From the NCBI GenBank assembly GCA_937901745.1, contig CALGSZ010000022.1, positions 62,001-126,000 on the forward strand: a stretch of 64,000 nucleotides of DNA. Reading direction: 5' to 3'. Of the stretch, positions 16,507-24,251 are shown one piece after another. Under the pieces are notes generated by a model. It did no database searches. It saw only the letters and a list, made by a program, of their open reading frames with translations, and was not told the origin of the DNA. The DNA is from an uncultured Chloroflexota bacterium (GTDB taxonomy: Bacteria > Chloroflexota > Chloroflexia > Thermomicrobiales > UBA6265). Both the position numbers and the translations under genes were made by a program. Every line of letters starts with the position of its first letter. The stretch's first letter is position 1.

Positions 16507-17022
16507 TCAGACGACGGCGAGGTTGGGAACGGATGCTCCTTCCGCGACCGCCTTCAGATTCTGCAGATTCCTCTCCCAGAGGCCCATCTGATTCTCGTCG
16601 AGCTTGCGGGCGACGAGCTTGCCGACCTTGTGGACGAGCCCTGGGACTGTCAGCCGGACTCGCTGCGTGACGCGGGTGCCCGATCCCTCCGGCTCCAGAT
16701 CCCAGGCGAAGACGGCGCTGATCCCAACCGCGGGCACCGGATGGGTCTGCCAGCTAACGCGGCTGTGGGGAACCACCTCGCGCAACTCGCGGTGCGCGAT
16801 TCCCGCGCTGTTCCAGCGCGACTCCCCCTTGCCCTGCAAGACATTGAGTCGCTCGTAGACCTTCCACTCGGAGCCCGCATCGCCGCCGAGGCCGTCAGAG
16901 ATTCGCTCGACCTTCGCCACGGAGGCATCCCACTCCGGGTGCCGGCTCACATCGGCGAGGTAGGCAAAGACCTTCTCGACCGGCGCTTCGACGTAAACCG
17001 AGCTTTCCCAATCTTTCTGCAT
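16507..17022 (-). CDS. SRPBCC (START-like) protein
   Basis: A 171-aa member of the polyketide cyclase/SRPBCC superfamily, which binds hydrophobic ligands in a deep pocket. The usual opening SVYVEAPVEKVFAYLADVSRHPEW is split here by the window's reading as (I/V)-x-APVEKVFAYLADV followed by HPEWDAS, and the strand WDLEPEGSGTRVTQRVRLTV is typical of the C-terminal sheet. The start is the ATG at 17022 with GGAGAGG upstream; the longer open frame to 17208 has no ribosome site and lacks family similarity. The ligand is unknown. Confidence 0.87.
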   Translation of the reverse strand: MQKDWESSVYVEAPVEKVFAYLADVSRHPEWDASVAKVERISDGLGGDAGSEWKVYERLNVLQGKGESRWNSAGIAHRELREVVPHSRVSWQTHPVPAVGISAVFAWDLEPEGSGTRVTQRVRLTVPGLVHKVGKLVARKLDENQMGLWERNLQNLKAVAEGASVPNLAVV

Positions 17023-17453
17023 TGTCTGCCTCTCCGGGTTCAGGAACGTGTCTCGCTGGCGCCTGGCCATGCGCCGATTCAGCCGGCGCGACCAGCCACC
17101 AGCGACCGCGGCACCGCCCTGGGACCACAGGCAGCGCGGCCAAGTCGTAGATGCGAGGGCATTGATTTCCTCTCGCCTTGATAGCCACGCTACGCGGGTA
17201 TCCGGCAAGACACAACACCCCGAATGGCGGAACCGGAGGGGTGTTCACTCGTACCGGAAAGTGAGACGATCGGTGCCGTGGTCGAGCGCCACCTGGGGGA
17301 TGCCTCCCGTCGCGACCGACCTCGCGGTGCGGTCATTGCCACGCGGGAAATAAAGTCCACCGGGGTGGATTTCCCCTAACCTCGCAGACTTGGGGAACAT
17401 GCGATCTATAAGTTATGTCCATTTGAAATAGGTTGCAAGACCTGGCTCGGGAA
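17023..17453. other. Non-coding gap with hairpins and a repeated palindrome
   Basis: No gene is seen in 431 bp. AACACCCC (17214-17221) pairs with GGGGTGTT (17238-17245). TCCACC-GG-GGTGGA (17356-17369) is one of four copies of a recurrent palindrome in the window and is flanked by GGGAAA/TTTCCC, which extends the stem. An AT-rich stretch at 17403-17430 may hold the minus-strand promoter of the SRPBCC gene. Confidence 0.5.
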
Positions 17454-17882
17454 TTAGCGGCGCAACGTCGCCCGAATTTCGACTCGGTCCTGTTCCGCTT
17501 CCAGGACTTCGATCGCCTCCAGCGCGCCAACCGCGCGGCCGCTCGGTGCGGCATCGTCGAAGAAGGCATAGCCCCAGGCAAGCAGGCGTTCGTCGCGGCG
17601 CAGCAGGCCATCCACGCGGACGGCGCGGACTTGGCGATCTGCCGTCTCGATCTCCTCGATCAGCGCATCGGCGAGACGAGCGAAGACACCGGCGAGGTCG
17701 GATCCCGTCGCGCGAAGCGGCGCCGCCGTCCCCGGCGGGTCCGCTGCCGGATCGGCTTCTCCTAAGATCGCCTCGATCACACCCCAGAGCGCCGCCTCCA
17801 GCGCGGCCTGCGCGGTCTCCGCAGCCGCGACGATCTCCGCCAGCCCGCCTCCTGCTCCCGCCGTGACGGTCCACTGTCTCAC
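17454..17882 (-). CDS. Archease-like protein (tentative)
   Basis: A 142-aa soluble protein whose length and layout resemble archease, the RtcB RNA-ligase cofactor. It has an N-terminal strand-helix (WTVTAGAGGGLAEIVAAAETA), a central helix DLAGVFARLADALIEEIE matching the LL..L.ELL segment, and a C-terminal GYAFFDDAAPSGRAVGALEAI matching the G..fd...VKAvT region. The acidic residues expected in the HTADVG box are absent, so it would be a divergent or inactive version. The GTG start at 17882 has GGGAG 6 nt upstream; longer frames to 18035 or 18123 lack one. No rtcB is nearby. The fold call is uncertain, the gene itself is likely real. Confidence 0.55.
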   Translation of the reverse strand: MRQWTVTAGAGGGLAEIVAAAETAQAALEAALWGVIEAILGEADPAADPPGTAAPLRATGSDLAGVFARLADALIEEIETADRQVRAVRVDGLLRRDERLLAWGYAFFDDAAPSGRAVGALEAIEVLEAEQDRVEIRATLRR

Positions 17883-18360
17883 CGCATCTCCCACCACATC
17901 TCGAGTCGATCGCGATGCATGTCTGCCCGGCCTCAACGGACGATACCACCGGCCTAACCGGGCTGTCAGTGCAGGTCGCTCCGCGCGTTTCCCTTCTCCC
18001 ATCGTGGCCCAGACCGACGACCTCACTTTGACCATCTGACACCGAATTGCCCAACGTGGCGGGCCGCTCCCACTCCGTTGCCACCTGCCTTGAGCAGGGT
18101 TCCACGTGGAACGTACGCGTCATTTTGGCAACCTCCGTTGCCTCCTCTCACCCGTGTCCTTCCGTCACAATCGTTGATTCGCGGTTTGCCGGGAGGGCGA
18201 CACCCTCCCGTGCGACGCTTCCTCCGTGTAGGCTCTGGTATCCTCAACCTCGTGTGTCGGCGGACGGCTGGCCGTCCCGGCGCGCGGCACCCCTACCGCC
18301 GCGAAACCAAGCGATGCGGCGGAGCGTTTCAGCAGCCGAAAAGAGGGGGTAGCCGCCGGG
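17883..18360 (+). other. Intergenic region upstream of the ECF sigma gene
   Basis: A 478-bp gap with no gene. It contains the parS-like palindrome at 18099-18112 and a perfect 8-bp hairpin, CGGGAGGG (18190-18197) with CCCTCCCG (18203-18210), 150 bp before the sigma start. The sigma promoter probably lies between the hairpin and 18340; I cannot define its hexamers. Confidence 0.45.
18099..18112. other. Candidate parS centromere site
   Basis: GTTCCACGTGGAAC is a perfect 14-bp palindrome that equals the inner 14 bases of the common bacterial parS variant TGTTCCACGTGGAACA, the ParB/Spo0J binding site. Only the two outermost bases differ (G and G instead of T and A). parS sites usually lie near the chromosome origin. 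No parA/parB gene is in the window, so the call rests on sequence identity alone. Confidence 0.6.
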
Positions 18361-18996
18361 ATGAACCAGGCGATGGCATGGACTGGCAATGCGATCGATG
18401 CGCCCGCGCGCGTGGGGAGCGGCGGTGTGGCTGACGACGGGGATCTCGTGGCGCAGGCGCGCGCCGGAGACCCGGTAGCATTTGAGCGACTCTTCGAGCG
18501 GTACCACGCTCCGGTCCTCAATTATCTGCACCGCATGGTCGGCGACCGCGCGCTGGCCGAAGATCTCGCCCAAGACACGTTCATCAAGGCTTACCGGGCG
18601 CTGCCCAGCACCCGGCCAGACCTCGCGTTCAAGGCCTGGCTGTACCGCATCGCGACCAATACCGCGATCTCTCATCTACGACGCCGCAAGCTCATCCGCT
18701 GGATTCCCTTCATGCCTGGACAAGATCACGCGACCGACGATCCGGTCGAGCGCAGCGTCGGCCGCAAGCACGACGTCGAGCAGGCGCTCGCTAAGATCCC
18801 GCAGCACTACGCCGCGGCCCTCCTCCTGCGTCACTACCAGGGGTTGTCGCTGGCAGAAACGGCGCAGGCTCTCCAGATCACGGAGAATGCGGCGAAGCTG
18901 CGATTGTTCCGCGCCCGTAAGGCGTTCGCCGCGGCCTACGGCGGCCCGCTCGCGGATGATCCGGAGATCGCGGGAGACTGGGAGGGCGACCGGTGA
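18361..18996 (+). CDS. ECF-type RNA polymerase sigma factor
   Basis: A 211-aa extracytoplasmic-function sigma-70 factor. Region 2 is clear at about residues 30-100 (DLVAQARAGDPVAFERLFER, then AEDLAQDTFIKAYRAL), and region 4 near 145-195 (IPQHYAAALLLRHYQGLSLA with helix-turn-helix to LRLFRARKAF). It redirects RNA polymerase to a regulon controlled by the membrane anti-sigma factor encoded next, whose GTG start overlaps its TGA by 4 nt. The ATG at 18361 follows a purine-rich stretch (AAAAGAGGGGG). The regulon and signal are unknown. Confidence 0.94.
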   Translation: MNQAMAWTGNAIDAPARVGSGGVADDGDLVAQARAGDPVAFERLFERYHAPVLNYLHRMVGDRALAEDLAQDTFIKAYRALPSTRPDLAFKAWLYRIATNTAISHLRRRKLIRWIPFMPGQDHATDDPVERSVGRKHDVEQALAKIPQHYAAALLLRHYQGLSLAETAQALQITENAAKLRLFRARKAFAAAYGGPLADDPEIAGDWEGDR

Positions 18997-21131
18997 GCGA
19001 GCAGGAGCGCTCAGGCGGCGTCCCGCCGCTAACGCACGAAGAGGCAGAAGCGCTCATCTCAGCGCGGCTCGACACCCCGCTCGATCCCGCTCAGAACCGC
19101 GCGCTCCTCGCGCATCTGGCGACCTGCCGGCAATGCCGCGCCTTCGCGACCAGCATGGAGGTGATGGCGCGCAGCCTGCGGGAGCTGCCTCAGTACCCAC
19201 CGAGCCCGGTCGTCAGCCGGCAGGTGCGGGAGCGGATCGCCGCCGGTCGGCCTTGGTGGTCGCGATGGGCAGCAGCGGCAGACGATGGGCGTTGGCGCGG
19301 CATGCCGGCCGTCGCGGGCGCACTCGTCGTTCTCGTCTTCGCGGCAACGGTGCTGATCTTCCGCGGCGATGAGGAGACTGGGCCTCGCGGCCCCGCGGCG
19401 CCGAGCGACACCGCGATCGCCCAGGCGTTGACACGGACGGCTGAGCCGACCATGACGGCCAGCGAATCGTTCGCGATCAACGCTGAATCCCCGACGCCGA
19501 CTCGCCGGGCAGAAAGCGCCGCCGAGCCCTCCCCCACTCCCACGCCGTGGAACATCCGCTATACCCCGGAGCCCACGCCAACGGGAGAGGTCGTCATCGC
19601 TGGTTTCACGCCGACCGAGACCGTTGCGATCGCCGAGGCAACTGAGCCATCGGCTCCCGAGCCGGAGGCGTCGCCTTCGCCGACCCCAACGGACGAGCCG
19701 ACGGAAACGCCGGAGCCAACCGAAACCGCTACCGAGGAACCAACGGAAACTCCGGAACCGACGGAACCTCCGGAGCCCACGGCGACCTCGACCGAAGAGC
19801 CGACGGAGACTCCGACGGCGACGAAGACGCCGAGTCCAACGGCAACGGCGACGGCCTCTCCGACCCCAACGAAAGAACCGACGGCGACCGAGGAGCCAAC
19901 AGCGACATCTGCGCCGACCGAGACCCCGACGCCGGAGCCAACCGAGACGCCGCGCATCCTGCCGCGCCAAACGACCGCGCCGGAGGATGCGACTGAGAGT
20001 CCGGAGCCGGTAGAGAGTCCGACAGGCGAGGAAGGCGATCAAGTGACGCCGATCGAGGCCACGGAGGAGGCCACCGCAACTCCGCCGATTCAACCGATTG
20101 GTGGCGGGCGAGGCGCCGCCGGCACCGAGCAGCCAGATCCTGCAGATGATGGTGACTCCGGATCGAGCGACGACCGCGGCTCGGGCGAGGATGAGGGAGA
20201 CCAAGACGGCAACGACGGCGCGGAAGACGGTATAGAGCCGGGAGCCAACCCGTTCGAATCTGCCGAAATCGTCGGTAACCTGCCCCAGAACGCGGCAGCG
20301 GCCGCTGGTCCGCTTCTGCGCTCGCCAACCGGTCTGATCGCGGTCTTCAGTGGCGAAAACCTCGTCATTACCGATGCCGTGGGCTCAGAGCTGCGCGATC
20401 TCGGCCCGGCGCAATCGCCGCGCTGGTCGCCGCTCGGCCATAACCTCCTCTTCGCGCAGAATGGCCGAGTATATGTCTGGTGGGATCAGGACGGCAGCGT
20501 CACCGAGGTCTCGGCCGAGGGCGATGGGTTCGACCTGCCGATCGGTTGGCACGACGCGCAGCTGTACTACCTGCGGGCGACGCCGGGCCAGCTCGCGGTG
20601 TGGCGCACGGAATGGGATGGCTCCGATCCGGTCGAGATTTGGGTGGCCGAAGGCATCGAGCCGTCTGGCGGCGAGGCCGTCGCGGTGCCGGGTGGTCTCC
20701 TCATTCCGACGACTGCTGGCTGGCTCCACCTCAGTCTGGATGGGTCATTGAAGGAGCTCGGCGGCCCCGCTCTGCCCGACGGCCCGGTGGCGACGAGCCC
20801 GAGCGGCAACTTGCTCGCGTTCACTTCTGGCGGCTCGCTGGTCATCTCGTCTGTTGAGACGCCGGGCGAGCCACTCCTGACGGCGCCGCTAGCGACGGGG
20901 AGCATGGCTGGGTGGGCATTCGCGCCTAGCGAGGACGCGGTCGTCGTGACCGATGGCGATCACCTCTTCATCCTCGGTCTCGACGGGGTGACTCTGGGGC
21001 AAGCGACAGCGCCGAGCGGCTGGAGCCTTGGGATCCCATCCTGGGATGGCGACGGCATCACCGTGGCCGCGGACGACGGTTCCGGGGGCACAATGCTGTA
21101 CCGTCTCACGCCCGACATGCTCTCGGCGTGA
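18993..21131 (+). CDS. Large membrane anti-sigma factor with propeller-like sensor
   Basis: A 712-aa single-pass membrane protein. Residues 15-60 hold a zinc-binding anti-sigma (ZAS) domain with H41-x3-C45-x2-C48 (HLATCRQC). One membrane span follows at about 103-123. Then comes a Thr/Pro/Glu-rich linker of about 300 residues with many PTE/ETPEPTE repeats, and a C-terminal domain (about 430-712) with TolB/beta-propeller-like strands such as SPRWSPLGHNLLFAQNGRVY. The predicted topology is N-in, C-out: the ZAS domain binds the ECF factor and the propeller sits outside on a long stalk. The GTG start overlaps the sigma stop. Most ZAS proteins are far shorter, so the external part is the unusual feature; its ligand is unknown. 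Confidence 0.88.
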   Translation: MSEQERSGGVPPLTHEEAEALISARLDTPLDPAQNRALLAHLATCRQCRAFATSMEVMARSLRELPQYPPSPVVSRQVRERIAAGRPWWSRWAAAADDGRWRGMPAVAGALVVLVFAATVLIFRGDEETGPRGPAAPSDTAIAQALTRTAEPTMTASESFAINAESPTPTRRAESAAEPSPTPTPWNIRYTPEPTPTGEVVIAGFTPTETVAIAEATEPSAPEPEASPSPTPTDEPTETPEPTETATEEPTETPEPTEPPEPTATSTEEPTETPTATKTPSPTATATASPTPTKEPTATEEPTATSAPTETPTPEPTETPRILPRQTTAPEDATESPEPVESPTGEEGDQVTPIEATEEATATPPIQPIGGGRGAAGTEQPDPADDGDSGSSDDRGSGEDEGDQDGNDGAEDGIEPGANPFESAEIVGNLPQNAAAAAGPLLRSPTGLIAVFSGENLVITDAVGSELRDLGPAQSPRWSPLGHNLLFAQNGRVYVWWDQDGSVTEVSAEGDGFDLPIGWHDAQLYYLRATPGQLAVWRTEWDGSDPVEIWVAEGIEPSGGEAVAVPGGLLIPTTAGWLHLSLDGSLKELGGPALPDGPVATSPSGNLLAFTSGGSLVISSVETPGEPLLTAPLATGSMAGWAFAPSEDAVVVTDGDHLFILGLDGVTLGQATAPSGWSLGIPSWDGDGITVAADDGSGGTMLYRLTPDMLSA

Positions 21132-21340
21132 AACACCACTAATAGGTATTATGTCAATCTGAAGCTAGCTTTGGGGCCGGATCGAGCGCGCGGCACCGCG
21201 TGCGGCGACGTCCGGTCCCACGTCTTTAGGCGATGTTCATGCTCGCCCGATTTGAGCCTCCCCTCCCCTAGACGAGACCCGACAACCGGGTGGTAGACTC
21301 GCACCGCTCGGTGCAACGAGCGCGGGGGAGCGCGAGCACG

Positions 21341-21922
21341 ATGGCGGATGCCGAAATGATCATGTTTGGCCGGACCGCGGTTCGCGCCGCGGTCGGCGAA
21401 CTCGTCGATCAACCGGTCCAAGCAATCGTCTACGCTGCCAATACCCGTGGACTGATGGGCGCCGGGCCTCCGGGCTCCGTGCGCATGGCAGGCGGGCCGG
21501 AGATCGAGCGCGAAGCGATGGCCCGGGCGCCACTCGAGCTTGGTCAGGCGATCGTCACGACGTCCGGCCGGCTCGCGGAGCGCGGCATCGAAGCGGTGAT
21601 TCACGCGGTCGTCAGCCCGCATCTCGGCGATCCCGCGGAGCTTCCAGACGTTCGGCGGGCGCTTGTGTCGACGCTGCAATTGGCCGACGACCGGCGGTTC
21701 CGATCGCTCGCCATACCCCTACTCGGCCTGAGCGCCGAGGCGACACCGCACGATCGAGAAGTCACGATCGAAACAATCGTTGACGAGGTGGTAGCACACT
21801 TGCGGCGGGGACCGACGCGACTTGAGACCATCATCATCGTCTCCCGGTTCGCGGATGACCTTGTCGCGATCGAGGGCGCGCTCCATCGCGCGCGGCAACG
21901 TTCGTGGGTGATTCAGACGTAG
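21341..21922 (+). CDS. Macro-domain protein
   Basis: A 193-aa protein with the macro-domain fold that binds ADP-ribose or related nucleotides. The N-terminal IVYAANTRGLMGAGPPGSVR matches the ANxxL.GGGGV-type ligand loop, with a divergent Gly/Pro pattern. AVIHAVVSP and LAIPLLGLSAEA match the central and C-terminal strands. The start at ATG 21341 has GGGGGAG about 10 nt upstream; the longer frame from 21290 is less likely. It overlaps the downstream hydrolase gene by 19 nt. Enzymatic removal of ADP-ribose is possible but not shown. Confidence 0.85.
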   Translation: MADAEMIMFGRTAVRAAVGELVDQPVQAIVYAANTRGLMGAGPPGSVRMAGGPEIEREAMARAPLELGQAIVTTSGRLAERGIEAVIHAVVSPHLGDPAELPDVRRALVSTLQLADDRRFRSLAIPLLGLSAEATPHDREVTIETIVDEVVAHLRRGPTRLETIIIVSRFADDLVAIEGALHRARQRSWVIQT

Positions 21923-23190
21923 ACAGCGCGCGCTCCGGGCAGCAAGCTTCCGGAGCCACAATTCAGCGCTGGCGGCACGCGGAGCGCGTCTGGCGCTGGT
22001 CCGCTCGCATCGCGCCGTCGCACGTCGATTGGTACCTCAGGCTGCGCTCTGGCCGAGGGCTGCCCGCTGCCTTCCGCACCCGCTTTCTCGCGATGCGTCT
22101 GCCTCCCGAGACGGTGGATCGCACGCTACGCGATGTGCGCCGGCTGGACGACTGGCTGCCCGCGTGGAACCGCGCCGCCCAACGCTTCTTGAACGAGGCG
22201 CGCCGGCATGAGCACGCCAATCATTGGCGCGAGGCGGCCGAAGCACGGCGCAACGCGGCGATGTGCTACCACGCCGCCCACCTTATTACCGATGACGATC
22301 CGCGGACGGTTCGCGCCCTTCGCGCGGCGGGAGTTCAGGCTTTCGCGCGCGCGATCTCGCGGCTGATGCCCGAGACGAAGAAGGTCAACGTCACCTGGCG
22401 CACGTCCACACTCCCCGCCTACCTGGCCAAACCCGTGACGGGGAGCGCCGGCGCTCCTCTAGTCGTCCTCCTCAATGGCGCGACGACAACGAAAGAAGAG
22501 CTGCTGCTCTGGGCCGATCCATGGCTGGAGCGCGGCATCGCGGTGCTGGCGTTGGACTGGCCAGGCACCGGCGAAGCGGCGAGCATGCCGCTGACGGCGG
22601 ACTGCGACGACATGACAGACGGCATCATGGCGCTTGCCGAGGCCGCCGACCTCGATCCGAATCGCGTCGCGTTGCTGGGCTTCAGTCTCGGCGGCGTGAT
22701 CGCGGTGAAAAGTGCCGCGCTCGACCGTCGAATCGATGCCTGCATCGCCGTCACGTCGCCGTTCGATCCGACCCAATGGCTCGGCGCGATGAACCCGCTC
22801 GTTCGGCAACAGCTGATGGCGCTTGCCGGCCAATCAGCGGACATTAGGCAGCTCGCGGCGGAATTTTCGCTGCGCCCCGTCATTGGCCGGCTCCGGGCTC
22901 CACTCTTGGTCTTCGGCGCCGGGCGCGATCTCGTCGTGCCACCTGACGAGTCGCTGCGTCTCAGCGCCGCGCTCGGCGACCTCGCGACGCTCGTCTGGTA
23001 TCCACGTGGTCATCACGGCCTCTATGAGGTGATCGACGACTGGACGACCGTCGCCGCGCGCTGGCTCTGCGCTCTGTGGGGTCTACCGGACACCGTCGCG
23101 CCGTCCACCCAGGTGGACTCCACGACGGCAACCGCCTCAGAAGATCACGTGCCACACGAGGGCGCGGAGAGCGAAACCCGCGCCGATTGA
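21904..23190 (+). CDS. Alpha/beta hydrolase, FrsA/DUF1100-like
   Basis: A 428-aa protein. Residues 1-165 are helical and Arg-rich, and the C-terminal part is an alpha/beta hydrolase. The nucleophile elbow is GFSLGG (LLGFSLGGVIAVKS), the acid is probably the Asp in FGAGRDLVVPP and the His in YPRGHHGLYEV. A helical cap followed by this fold resembles FrsA-like esterases. No signal peptide. The GTG at 21904 lies inside the end of the macro-domain gene, implying coupled translation. The substrate is unknown. Confidence 0.85.
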   Translation: MGDSDVDSARSGQQASGATIQRWRHAERVWRWSARIAPSHVDWYLRLRSGRGLPAAFRTRFLAMRLPPETVDRTLRDVRRLDDWLPAWNRAAQRFLNEARRHEHANHWREAAEARRNAAMCYHAAHLITDDDPRTVRALRAAGVQAFARAISRLMPETKKVNVTWRTSTLPAYLAKPVTGSAGAPLVVLLNGATTTKEELLLWADPWLERGIAVLALDWPGTGEAASMPLTADCDDMTDGIMALAEAADLDPNRVALLGFSLGGVIAVKSAALDRRIDACIAVTSPFDPTQWLGAMNPLVRQQLMALAGQSADIRQLAAEFSLRPVIGRLRAPLLVFGAGRDLVVPPDESLRLSAALGDLATLVWYPRGHHGLYEVIDDWTTVAARWLCALWGLPDTVAPSTQVDSTTATASEDHVPHEGAESETRAD

Positions 23191-23214
23191 GCGCCACGCC
23201 AAGAGTCTGGAGTC

Positions 23215-24180
23215 CTACAGCCAGTCAATGCGGCGGAACAGCGCGAAGAGCGCGCCGCCGATAATGATCATCAGGCCGAGCGCCCAGGCATACCCTAGCC
23301 GCCAATGCAGCTCTGGGATCACGTCGAAATTCATGCCGTAGATGCTTGCCACGAGCGTCACGCTCATCAGGATGATCGAAGAGGCGGTCAGCGTCTTCAT
23401 CACTTGGTTGAGCCGGTTCGATGTCACGGAGAGGTAGGCGTCGAGCGCGCTCGAGATCAAATCCCGGTAAATGTCCACGGCATCGACCGTTCGTAGGATG
23501 TGGTCGTAAACATCCTGCAAATAGGCGGTCGTCTCGTCGTCGAAGACTGGGCTGTCGCGGCGAAGCAGGACATTCACGGCATCCCGCTCCGGGGCGATGA
23601 CGCGCCGGATCTCCAAGAGCTCCTTCTTGAGGCGGAACAACTCGCGCTGCGCCTCCTGGCCACCGCGCTCGAAGATCTGCTCCTCCAAATCTTCGACCCG
23701 GTCAGAGAGCGCATCGATGACCGGGAAATAGCCATCAACGATCGCGTCGAGGATCGCGTGCACCAGGAGACCAACGCCCCGGTTGCCGAGCCGGACAGCA
23801 TTCGCGCACCACCGATCGCGCGTCGAATCGAGCTCCGGGACTGATCCCGTATGCACCGTTACGACGTAGTTCTGGCCGACGAAGAGGCTAACCTGCGTCG
23901 TGGCCACCTCGTCGTCGTCCATCCGCAGCGCGTAGAAGACGATGAAAACGAAGTCGTCGTATAGATCGACCTTCGGCCGTTGCTGGTAGCGAATCGCGTC
24001 TTCGATCGCCAGCGGGTGGAACGCGAACTCCTCGGCGAGCACGCGGGCATCCTCCGGCGTCGGATTGCCGACATCGACCCACAAGACATCGCTCTTGCGC
24101 GCCACGATGTCGCTGATGTCCGCCAACGGGACATCCTGGCGCACTTGCGCATCGTCAGTTTGGAGGGTGACGCTGATCAC
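23215..24180 (-). CDS. corA: CorA-family divalent metal transporter
   Basis: A 321-aa Mg2+/Co2+ channel-like transporter. The large N-terminal cytoplasmic domain is followed by two C-terminal membrane helices. The signature YGMNF lies near residues 281-285, between the helices, and the protein ends in the basic stretch FRRIDWL. Length is typical. The gene lies 71 nt downstream of the last Bat-operon gene and could be read through from it. Confidence 0.95.
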   Translation of the reverse strand: MISVTLQTDDAQVRQDVPLADISDIVARKSDVLWVDVGNPTPEDARVLAEEFAFHPLAIEDAIRYQQRPKVDLYDDFVFIVFYALRMDDDEVATTQVSLFVGQNYVVTVHTGSVPELDSTRDRWCANAVRLGNRGVGLLVHAILDAIVDGYFPVIDALSDRVEDLEEQIFERGGQEAQRELFRLKKELLEIRRVIAPERDAVNVLLRRDSPVFDDETTAYLQDVYDHILRTVDAVDIYRDLISSALDAYLSVTSNRLNQVMKTLTASSIILMSVTLVASIYGMNFDVIPELHWRLGYAWALGLMIIIGGALFALFRRIDWL

Positions 24181-24251
24181 CGCCGCCTGCCGTCGTCGAA
24201 ACGCCGCCGATTACGGGGAGTGTAGCGGACGCGCGGCGCAACCGCTCTCAG

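Noticed and set aside
19650..19960. Minus-strand Val/Gly/Ser-rich open frame opposite the anti-sigma stalk
   Set aside because: Periodic shadow of the PTE-repeat codons; the plus strand is the coding one.
17413..21163. Shared 15-mer TTATGTC(C/A)AT(T/C)TGAA at 17413-17427 and 21149-21163
   Set aside because: Only two copies, 13 of 15 identical, in AT-rich gaps; too weak to call a repeat or operator.
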